This document shows, one piece after another, positions 33,932-61,051 of a stretch of 64,000 bases of DNA. The position numbers were made by a program, and so were the translations under genes. The notes beneath the pieces were generated by a model. The model was not told where the DNA came from. It worked only from the letters and a program-made list of their open reading frames with translations, and ran no database searches. The stretch comes from Chondrosia reniformis (Eukaryota > Porifera > Demospongiae > Chondrillida > Chondrillidae): assembly GCA_947172415.1 (NCBI GenBank), contig OX359189.1, positions 3,176,501 through 3,240,500 of the forward strand, given 5' to 3'. Position 1 is the first letter of the stretch. Each line of letters starts with the position of its first letter.

Positions 33932-34471
33932 TTTCAGGGACTAGATGCCTACAAAAACCGGCAGTAAGATTCTATTATATTCATAATTAGGTGCTTATAG
34001 TAATAAAATTAAAATTATTACAGTTAGGGTTAGGGTTAGTCAGTTCTGGACGACCTAAGTAGAATGTTGTTTTTCTGTTTAAGAAGGATTTCTTACTGTA
34101 GTAATACGGATATTAGACAAATTCTTAGCGTGTACATTATCTACGCCCCGGAAAGAAACCGGAGAGCGTGACTTGTTTACATGCTTACACAACTCACCGC
34201 CTACGTAATTGAAGAAAAACCTCTGGGTCTCAGAGTTACATAGCATAAGGGTTTCCACCCGAAAGAAGAACACTTTTTGAGTTATTATAACTTCAAATGT
34301 GCAAATAACTTAATGATTAAGGTATAGCAATAAGCTGTTCTCCAATGTACATATTTATTTACTAAAATAAAAAAATCCTACACAAATGTACAAATACCAG
34401 TTGGATGGAATAAACATTAGATCTAAGTTGCTAGAAAGTGACTATAATGATACATAGTATATATCACAAAA
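33932..34471. other. Interval between the two AGPAT genes
   Basis: Holds the start region of copy 2 and the 3' end of copy 1. On the minus strand an AATAAA lies at 34359-34354, about 115 bp after the copy 1 stop. A short TTAGGG run (about 34022-34038) is present. No other gene seen. Confidence 0.6.
34354..34359 (-). terminator. Polyadenylation signal of AGPAT copy 1
   Basis: AATAAA on the minus strand, about 115 bp downstream of the stop codon. Confidence 0.6.
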
Positions 34472-37400
34472 CTACTCTTCTTTTCCATTGAGACCATACG
34501 CAGACCTTTTGGAAGCAAAATTGCAAATCATTTGGAAGCTTCTGTCAGCTATAGAAAAGATAAGATATTCAAAGATAGTTGAATATTAGCCATAATAAGA
34601 CATGTTATCAACAGACAATACACATATAGTGGAACACCTTATTTTAAGGATACCAAGAGGTTGTGTCCTTAATAGAAATAAAATCTTCATCTTATGCAGT
34701 ACTATGCAACTGACATAGAAACATTTACTTACTATGTTAACCAGCTACATGTTGTTGCATTTAAATTTAAAGGCAGAACAGGCCATTATGAATATAATTA
34801 TGGTCACATGACAGTCACCTGACATTGTGAGCATAGGTAATGTTGCTATGCCTTACCAAGGAACAAAACACTTCCTATGATGAGCAGCGTCCACCAAGCT
34901 CCACTGAGGAACAATGTTATAATGTAATAGACAAGTGGTACTCCTATGAGCATTGTCCACATGACAAAGGCCATCCTCGGCCAGAGTCTCATTGGCAGAT
35001 CAAACTCAACTCCATACTTAGGTGGGAAAGTGTGGTGCTTCAAGTAGAAATCAAATATCTCATCCTGAAGGGAACAGACAAGCTGACAGGTGAACTTAAT
35101 TCAGTACACACTAATAAGAAATGCAAACCTTACAATTGAACACCAGTAACTACACATGCGCATTATAGCTTCTGCTTCTCCCTATTATGCTTTAATTAAG
35201 CTATTGCATCATACATTTCATGAAATATAACTTGTTTTAACTACTGAGCTATCATTATTATATAGGCTTAATTAAAACTAGTCAAATATTCTTGCATTGA
35301 GCTTGAAACATTTCGGTTTACCAATAATTCCCATAATTATGCTACCGTAATAGGTGCATGTCTACCTGTAACATGATTCTGAAAAACCTATCCTCCTATT
35401 GAGCAATACAGCAAAATATGGAGAGAAGTTGATATACTATGGTCAATGGATTATCACCTACTTCATGCCCCAAGCAGCCTAAAACGCAGTGACACACTCA
35501 CTGCTACCAGCCAACATAGAGAATGAAGAAACTCTCACAGTCATATTAACAACAAAACGGAATGGATATAACAGACATAAGACTACAAGTCTTGTTAACA
35601 GGAAAACATGGTAAAACAAGAAAACACATCTAAGGTTCCCTTATAACTGGAGAGGCCATCTTTACAATTCACATGTGCCTGCTTTTTACCTTCTAATTTC
35701 AGTCACAAAGTACTATACATGTACTCAAAGGCAGTGCAAATGAAAAGATATTATGCATGAGGCAATACACATACATACACATAATACATGGTTCGATTCC
35801 TTGCAATTGCCTCTTTCGTGTTTTTCCCTCTTCATGATGTTTGAGAATGATTACTTGTGGTTTGATTATCACTTTGATTATTCATATACCTACCTTCTCT
35901 TGGTAATGCTTAATGAGCCAATTAGCTGCCTCCTCCTCGGTGTCTGTAGGTATCTCAGACATTGGAATCCTCCTAAACCCAAAGAAGAAACAATAGACAC
36001 ACACACAAAGGTCTCCCAGAAACTAAGGAGATCAGATGGCCCTAATACTTCTACAGTTACTCACCTAATAAGGACGTCACAGGTACAAGGTTCAGCATTG
36101 ACCACTCCAAGGAAACTTGGCTCTTCCTTAGCATATCCAAATGTAATGTCATACACTGCAGGAACTGGATAATACATTTCACTAAGTACATCAGCATAAA
36201 CAAGGATGTACATACATACATACATACATACATACATACATACATACATACATACATACATACATACATACATACATACATACATACATACATACATACA
36301 TACATACATACATACATACATACATACATACGTACAACCATACATTTGTATGCAGACATTTTGTGTGTATACTCTATAAACAGGAATGGCATCACAAAAG
36401 ATCAACAAGAAGACAAAGGCTCCCGGGACATTGGTGCAGGGTAGAATTCCCAGAAACAGCTGTCTGACCAAAAGGAGAAAGGAAGAAAAGATGCCAAACT
36501 TCATAGTTTTTGGAATATGTTTTCTGGATAATTCATGGATTAGATCTCAAAGATGGTAATAGGCCTACTTCCGTCTTTCCTCACTCCCCATCAATAGGCC
36601 AAAGGCAGCTAACATGAAAAGGTTTCTCTTATTAGCAGACCTAGTAGTTTCAACAAACATTATAGCCTAAAACCACACACTGCAGCTCAGTGGCTTCACC
36701 CACTACACCCACTCACCATTTAGAATGTTAGGGAGATTAAATCAGGTTAGCACCTTCCAACATCACATAAAGCTTACATAATGGAATGGTAATGTAGGAT
36801 GAATAAGCATTTCACATGACCTTTCATTGCTGAAGCTAGGGTAGGGTATATCCTAATGGGAGATATTCATAATTCCTGTGTACTAAACAAATATGTGCCG
36901 TACCAGAGTTCTTCAGCTGAGTGACAAGGAAGCTAAATCCTTTGGTCCTCGGAAAGAGATGATGCTTCAAGTATGGCAATCTCTTTGACTTGGCCCATTC
37001 CATGCTTTGTTTGTGTTTCTCTGGAGTATACCTACTGCCTTCTGCAAACAGGCATAGCTGCAGTGCAAGGGAAAGGTATCCATTAAATGAAAATGAAATT
37101 CACTCATAGAGTCACTAGACATACATATGTCTTCTACAAACAGGCATACAACTAGACAGAAGGGAGAGGAGATCATTCAAAGCATAAACTTTAAAGAAAA
37201 GTATATATCATCTTTGCAATATACAAATGAAGCAATAATACACTAATGTGCCACTCATTTCCAATGTCTTACATGCTGATACAACACACAAAATGAATCT
37301 ACTGTAATGATAAAACCACAAAATACATTAAGCCATAGATAATACAGCATTAGAAGCTGCAGTACATGGACTGCCAGTGGGACACGTACTTTACAGAGAT

Positions 37401-39298
37401 CACTCACACACAAGAGATATACGTAAGTACGAAACTGAACATACAGATTAGCTCAGAGAACAAGTATTTCGAGTTTAAAAAACTCATGGGATGCCTGGCG
37501 CCTCCAAACTCGAACTACTTGCTAGTTCTTAGACGTCTGGTTAACCAGTTCCGTTCGTCACTTGAATGCCGTCAATTTCAAGGCCATATCTCGTAGAAAA
37601 CCTTTTGCGCAGGCTTTACATTGCATAGTACATAGTATTAGTAAGGTGGTTTCTAAATCCTTTTCATTGTTCGACGCAAAGGAAGAGAAAGCTAATTTTA
37701 AGCTTAGAAAGTGAAAGCCAGCCAGGGCTTAAAATTAGTTTTCTCTTCTGTCTAGTGAGGGAACATACAAGTACAATCTACACCCAAAAGGGTAATTATA
37801 TTTAACCTCACCCACTACTATGTCTGATGTTACAGATTTAGACTGAGTACACTAACGGTGTGAATTCCTAATTGCCTTAAGTACTAGTAATGTGATATAT
37901 GAAAACAGACAATACTTTAAGAGACCAATTATGATAAAGTCATTATTCTTTCGTTTTGAGCTAGCTTTATTCATGTATGTTTTACAATCAATACACAGAC
38001 ACTCACCGTCATGTTTACTGGATAGTCAGCCAAGTTCTTACAGTAATCTTCCAGTCGACTCTTATCTTTTGCCCAATCTCTGGTTAATATCGGATACTCC
38101 ATTAGACTGAAACTCCAGCCAATACCTGGGATAAATTTGGCAACGTCCTTCATGTACGCCTTGGTACCCTAGCACAAATATATAACATGTGAGCACTTAG
38201 ATACAATACCTAATAACATAAATATATTGACTTAGAGTGGACCACTTTAGACTCTTGGTAGACTGGGATTTCAAACATTCCATGAGGATCAAGTGTCTGG
38301 AAGTTTGAATTGCGCATTTACAAATTCAATTTAACTATTCTAGTTCCTTCACTTGGTTAATGGCGCATTACTTTACACTCTAACTCAGATTCTGATTACT
38401 GACAAAATATCATACGTAAATACTACAGAGCAGGAATAAACAACAATACTGATAAAAGTACACAGTCCCGCCTGTTAATATATACTGTATATTGCAGCTG
38501 GTTTGAATATTTAACATGTTTACAAATTACAAAGTAAGGCACACAGTTAGACTGCCTGGTACAAATGGCTTACATCCATAAAGGATTGACAATATTTCCC
38601 ATTGCTCTTCAAACTGAGGTCACATATAACAGTCTAATGTGTAAATATACGTGTACATATACAAGCATGGAAGCCAAATCACCCTTGCTTAATAGCACTT
38701 AACAGTTAAGTACTGTGTATGACACATTTTTGCTACTTTTTTAGGCTAATAGAAAATCTTCTTACCCCGAGCATGCCACTTCTTTCAAGGAACACCCATC
38801 CTATCATCCAGTCAATGTCCCCCCGGTGGTTCAATAACACTACCGCGTGCTCTTTATTCATGTACTTACTGGCTGCAGTTGGGTCGCCAAAGCTTCGTAA
38901 AGAATATCCCGCCCATGACTCCAGGGCGAATGGCAGCACTATGAGAGACAGGAGAACTTTAGAGGTAAGAAATCATACAAAGGTAAAATTTAGATGGCAG
39001 TTGTAGTTATGTTGTTAGGTGTACTCATTTTTTAAGTATATTACTACAGGCAACTTAAAGAACGCATAGTAGAAAGTAGCGTGAAACCTTTAGACACCAA
39101 AGACACAACAGTAAGAGACTTACAGCACCAAAACCAGTACACAATGATTGTATTTATCCTTCTGTACAGTCTCCTGTTGACGAATTTCAGTGGAAGGGTC
39201 AATGCCTGGAGGACGTTTACAACAAGACCGCTCACTAAAAAGACGACTACTAGAATGAGAACTACAATTTTAAACTTCTTCAAAACTTCAAACACCAT
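34472..39298 (-). CDS. 1-acylglycerol-3-phosphate acyltransferase, AGPAT3/4-like (copy 1)
   Basis: Eight exons: 39298-39124, 38938-38766, 38168-38007, 37057-36904, 36164-36065, 35972-35894, 35064-34857, 34548-34472, about 375 aa, close to the usual 370-380 of AGPAT3/4. The start MVFEVLKKFKIVV was chosen because it aligns with copy 2; an in-frame Met lies further upstream. Residues about 10-31 form a TM helix. NHx4D is at 95-101 (NHRGDID) and motif III at 176-179 (EGSR, where EGTR is more usual). The C-terminal exon 7 gives two more helices (MLIGVPLVYYIITLF, WWTLLIIGSVLFLG). It makes phosphatidate at the ER or Golgi membrane. Copy 2 follows directly downstream on the same strand with the same exon phases, so the pair is a tandem duplication. 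Confidence 0.92.
35790..35880 (+). mobile_element. SINE copy, 3' part
   Basis: B-box-like GGTTCGATTCCTTGC followed by the shared tail TTTTTCCCTCTTCATGATGT and TGTGGTTTGATTATCAC. It lacks a clear A box. In AGPAT copy 1 intron 6. Confidence 0.65.
36209..36333 (+). repeat. (CATA)n microsatellite, about 30 units
   Basis: Nearly perfect tetranucleotide array in the intron just downstream of AGPAT copy 1 exon 5 borders. On the minus strand it gives spurious Cys-Met-Tyr-Val open frames. Confidence 0.97.
36419..36490 (-). repeat. Dispersed CCTATAGGG repeat, copy 4 (partial)
   Basis: AGAATTCCCAGAAACAGCTG and TCTGACC with flanking purine run. In AGPAT copy 1 intron 4. Confidence 0.7.
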
Positions 39299-40647
39299 TT
39301 TTACCCATGTACAGTACCATGTAATCACGCCCCCGTAACCGGAGTCAACCCACTAAAACGTACTGCAATCTGATTGGCATCTACATGCCGTGCTCATGAA
39401 GTATTGATTGCTTTTTGAGAGTACATTACTTTTCGGTAGGTATTTAGAAACTATTGGGTGCAGAGGTCATGTGGTATTTACAGATCTCAAGAATGACTCC
39501 AGAGAGAGAAATAATGTTTGTAATTGTGTATTCAAAAAGGTCAAATATTTTCCCATTAGACAGGTGGAAGTAAGTTTTTACAAAGGAAACTGTTGTTGTT
39601 TTATATAATTAATATATCACTCATGTATGATATAGTTACTGCATCCTGCGTCTATATAAGATCTACATGAGCAATCTAAAACTGTGGATTCAATGTCAGT
39701 AATCAGTTGTATACAGAATCTATAATTTCATGAAATAAATATGTTGCAGAAGTTATTGGACTCTCCATTTATACCTTGATGTATACCACATGTATAAAGT
39801 CACCTATTAGAGTTATATTAAAAATATAGTTAGGTGCTTTTTGAGGTCAGATATACAATGAATGTCACACAGGTTAATGTTTTGAAAGTTATGGAGGAAA
39901 TTAAAGGTAGGGTAAAATTTATTCAAAATTAGTAAAATTTCACATACGTACATGCATATGGTAGGCCTCTTGAGTCTACAACAGATATTGATTGATATAC
40001 CATGAGATCTGTATAGAATATCATTGGTGGGATCTGAATATACATATAGGTGGTCTTAATATGCAGTTCTGTATGTAAAAAGTAATAGAAGTATTATACA
40101 CTTTTGGGTGCATATAATATTATTTCCAAAGTTGTGGTACTAAATGCATTGTGTTGATTATATATTAAAATCTGATGTATCGTGAAAGTAGTCCGAATTC
40201 TGAAATTAAACATGCAAATTGTTGTATGTACAAATCTGTGTATATGTACTGTATATATGTATAAGAAATTAGAGTAGACCTCATTGGTGCGTGTACATAT
40301 ATATCACTTGCTTTACGTAGTGCAGCCTTAACTCTGATTCATATATATAGTTACATGTACGTATATTTACCAATAAAGACAGATCAAATGGGGGGATATA
40401 TAACATATTTGCATTTTCAACCAATTAAAAATGAAAATTAAGCTGAAAATACTGTACATATATAGAAATAGAAATATCTATATTGTATTAAATATTCACA
40501 CTATATGGAGCTGAACTTTAAAATAATAATAACAATAATATGTTAGACACATGTTAAATAGTATTATAGGTATAGTTTTGCTAGAGCAGTTTATAACATG
40601 CAGACATTAGGAAAGAGGAACTATTCATGTACAAATGATACATCTTC
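39299..40647. other. Intergenic region between AGPAT copy 1 and the 7TM gene
   Basis: AT-rich. No gene, long repeat or RNA gene recognised. It contains the AGPAT copy 1 upstream region and the 7TM gene's 3' flank. Confidence 0.5.
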
Positions 40648-42376
40648 TTAGTTTAATAGATGCTTCAATATGCTGTTCAGTTTCTTTTTAATTAGTGGAA
40701 AGACTCCAGTAATTAGAGGAACAATAATAATATGAATGATGGCGGAAACACTCTGTGACACACTTCTCACCATGTTTGTCTTTCTGCTCATAATCAACAA
40801 GAAATGAATGGATGCAGTGAACCCTGCTAGCGATAGCATTGCAAACATACAAAGAAGAAGAATTCCAGCCAGCTGAAAAGCTTGGGAGGGCCTGATTATC
40901 AGTGAATTATGCCTGATACACATTTGATCAAGTGCAAATGCTGTGGCAAGGAGACACACCATAGCTAACGCAAGCAGCACAATGGAAATGAGGGCTGATC
41001 CATAAAGGAGACTGTTCCCACTTATTAATAGAACAGTGAATGGTATATTCATTGATACAGATAAAGCAACAGCATTTCCAAGACATAAAGATATCCAAAG
41101 AATTACATGGCTGTTAATTTTTCTGCATTTTCCAAATGTCAATTCCAAAAGAAAGGAATAAATTCTAGGTACTGGCAAGTCAAATTTAGCTTTTCTAAGT
41201 GCCTTAAAAGCTATGAAACCACTTAAAGGAAGACCTGTTATGGGGGGTATAAATAGTGTTTTATATATAATGTGTTCCTCGGATGAAAGTAACTTATTTA
41301 TGTAAACCAGGGCAATGGTCATTTTACATAAATATAGCAACATTAGTGGGAGAAGTGTATTGCATGACCAAGTAATGGCAAATAGAAAATTACTGGATTC
41401 TATTCTTTTCAATATTTGATAAAGGTATTCCATTTCAATTGTATACAACAGCAATGTAGCACCACCATAAATTGTTAAAATAAAACCGTAAAAGGCAAAC
41501 TTGAACTGATTGGAACCCTTTGGTAATCTCTGTAGAATCCTGACATCTTCAATTAAAAATGGTAATTCATAATGAGTGACAAAACCATCATGCTCATCAT
41601 TATTACTAAAACCAGATGAGAAATTGGCTTTCAACTGCAGAAGACAATAAGAAGATTATACAGGCAAGAGCATTCTATTTAAACATATAAAGGGATGAAC
41701 ATGAGACATATATGCAGTTGAATACAGTTATACTGTTCTTTATACCCATGCACACACCCAGCCACTACACTGGTTGAACCTTAAGTTGTTTCACTGTTAA
41801 TCCCTATAGTTATATTAATGATCTTACCATTAGAGTCAATTGTTGTAGCTGGTATATGTAGTAATCATAATCTGCGGTATCATTAAAGTCCAAGTAACAA
41901 GGAATTGATACACAAGCTATTCTTGTTAGTGGCATTAAAGGTGACAGCTGGTGAAACAGCTCCAAGTAGCTAACAGTTGGTAGATACAATCCGTATTCTA
42001 ATAGATAGGGGTAAGATACTATTCTTAAAGCTGGATTTATGGTCCATTCAAACCAGTATACTTGAGAATAATTAAGTTGAGGATAAGAGTCCCATGGATA
42101 TGTTCCTTGTGAACATTGTTGAGGGAGAGCTCCGGAATAGTTGGTGAAATAAGCTAGCAGCACTAATGACGGTTCTCCATCATTAACAGGAAAGAGAGCA
42201 TGCTGTATTTGTTGGGTGTTCTGAGAATCTGACGTGATAATTTTAAAAATGTTCTCTGCATCTCCACACTGCTTAGGAAACTGCTGAGGAGTGTCTAGTT
42301 GGACCACATCAAGTCCCGCCGTACAGAATTCAAGAATCAGAGACAGAACTAATAAGTAAATCTTTACCATTTTCAC
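40648..42376 (-). CDS. Orphan seven-helix membrane protein with secreted-type ectodomain
   Basis: Two exons, 42376-41828 and 41634-40648, joined in phase 0, about 511 aa. I do not recognise the family. The start MKMVKIYLLVLSLILEFCTAG is a signal peptide. Residues about 22-220 form an ectodomain with N-glycosylation sites (NYSG, NYSQ, NDTA) and several cysteines (CGDAE, CVSIPC). Seven hydrophobic segments follow, at roughly 227-247, 266-295, 310-327, 361-389, 396-418, 437-466 and 479-498, then a short basic tail (KKKLNSILKHLLN). Ectodomain plus seven helices is a receptor-like plan, but no GPCR signature such as DRY or NPxxY is evident, and segment 3 is weak. It starts 467 bp from YARS1 on the opposite strand. 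It could also be a transporter-like protein. Confidence 0.75.
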
Positions 42377-42843
42377 TGATGTATTAACGAAATAACTAGC
42401 ATATTAAGACTGAAATTGATCATGAAGTGTAAAATTGATTGCATAACATACTAATTTCACATTTCACTATATAACTATTTACAAGTTCAGCTGCCCTAAC
42501 CTGACCAAGTGCACATAAGACCAGTTTACTGTGTTTCTAGACACAAAAGTAGGGCAGAACTGAGTATATATATGATAAAAACTTCACTATATAACTTCCA
42601 GCATCTTGCAATGTACGTGTATATATATTGTCAAGCACAGACTATGTCATTAAATTTCATTTTCAACCCTACACAATGTAATTCATCAACACAAGGATAT
42701 AATGATTCTTTGGATATATATAATACTAGAATATAGATATATTATTTAATATGCAAAGCAATTCTCTATCTCATTTCCTTCTTATATATAGTTAATTTGC
42801 ATATTATATTATAGCAGTATAGTACTGAATTTGGACATACGAC
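42377..42843. promoter_or_regulatory. Divergent promoter interval, 7TM gene and YARS1
   Basis: 467 bp between opposing start codons. It contains AT-rich stretches (for example TATATATATTG near 42620) but no decisive motif. Shared regulation is only a possibility. Confidence 0.35.
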
Positions 42844-54025
<11,182 letters not shown>

Positions 54026-55333
54026 GAGAACTCTGTGAAGTTAGGATGTTTAGATATTCTCTTCAATCTGACATGTAATATTAGAAATATTAGAAGTTAT
54101 TTATTTACTGAATAGTAATTAATACCATTAAAATACATTTGTGCACTTCATTACCTGATTTTGATATCAGATCTTGAAGCAGATCAAGATTTCATAAAGA
54201 TGATTATGGTATATATATACTGTACCAATTTAGCACCTTGCATCTTGTGTAATCACCAATAAACAAGATATGAATGCCAGCCAGTATCACAAAGTTCACT
54301 AAATGCAAGTGGTGATATACAAACAATCATACTGGCCCACGACATTTATATTTTCATGAGACAGCTTCAGGTCTTTGAAGATCACAGATTTGTGTTAACA
54401 GAAGCAGATGTTATGCATATATTTACATCTTGATAAATATTAAAAGGTATTAACATCATATACACAATGAATTTACTCCTATCTTGTCATCTTTCCAAGC
54501 TAATTCTCTGTGCATATATATTTATACTCCACATGCGACTAACTTCAACTGTGTAACAGCTTATACTGGTGCTGATTTACTTCAATCTAAATGTTATGCA
54601 AACACCTACACATTACGGTGAAAAATCCTATTTTAAGACTGTATACTGTTCATATTCACATCTTCACTGCTATAATGCTAACATACGATACATACGATAC
54701 GTAAGCACGGGAAAAGATTATATGGGAACAATTTTGGTATATAATTCAATACATTCAAAATGAGTAAGATCCTAACATGCCATTAGGAGGTGGAGTCATG
54801 AAAACAGGTGAGTGAGAATGGTGTTAAAGAAGTCATTTAATTTGCTGGTCATGTGACTGGGACAAGTGACAATGGCTTTCCAAAAATAAACTGTTTGTTA
54901 AGAGGAGATGGTCGGCGAATTGTACAAAATATAAAAAAATACAAAAATGGTATATATTCCAGGTTTACGAGTGCTCCTGCATATAAATATATCCTAATGT
55001 CTGCAGATTGGAGGGTGATGCTTATGCTGTTATTGCCTATTGGAGGAAAAGAATACATTATCACAAGCTAGTAGGAATGTTTTAATTAGTGGATGTGTGT
55101 GCAAACATACGTAGGTAGACATACCAGAGAAAAGCCTACTGATTTAATTTACCTTCAAATTTTAGGTACAATTAAGATAACAATAATAAATGCTAAAATT
55201 ATTTGAATGACTTCAAAGAAAGACTACCAAATTAAAAATGAAAAGGTACAGGTCAGTGACTTAAGCAAGTAGCTTGAACTATATGTGCATACATATATCT
55301 CACTAGAGCATAATGACATCTACGTATGTACTC
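54026..55333. other. Convergent 3' interval between YARS1 and RUNX
   Basis: AATAAA at 54258-54263, about 235 bp after the YARS1 stop, is a likely polyadenylation signal. The rest is AT-rich 3' flank of both genes, with no further gene seen. Confidence 0.55.
54258..54263 (+). terminator. Polyadenylation signal of YARS1
   Basis: AATAAA in CACCAATAAACAAG, about 235 bp after the stop codon. Confidence 0.6.
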
Positions 55334-60853
<5,520 letters not shown>

Positions 60854-61033
60854 CTACCTTGATCTATTATCCCGCGCGAAGAGGAACAAGAGACGTTTGT
60901 GGGTGACGGGCAGAACCTTGTGGTTAAATTGTCGACCACAAAACAGCTTCTTGGTTGAGTTCGGTAACTCTCCTACACCAACACTCACTTGAAAGTCACT
61001 CTACCAAGTGAAAGACAATCTAAAGGAGCGAGG

Positions 61034-61051
61034 ATGAAAAAGGAACTAATC
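61034..61051 (+). CDS. Possible first coding exon of a gene divergent from RUNX
   Basis: ATG AAA AAG GAA CTA ATC is directly followed by a strong GTAAGT donor, 183 bp upstream of the RUNX start and on the opposite strand. No convincing second exon was found in the remaining 3 kb, so this may be noncoding or chance. Confidence 0.2.

Noticed and set aside
34021-34040. Possible interstitial telomere repeat (TTAGGG)
   Set aside because: Only about two and a half units, too short to tell from chance.
36057-36504. Minus-strand frames with Cys-Met-Tyr-Val repeats
   Set aside because: Translation of the (CATA)n microsatellite. The downstream part overlaps the real AGPAT exon 5, which is already annotated.
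54849-55071. Overlapping 71-72-codon frames on both strands next to RUNX
   Set aside because: No recognisable motif. Checked for a VWRPY-bearing RUNX terminal exon and none was found.
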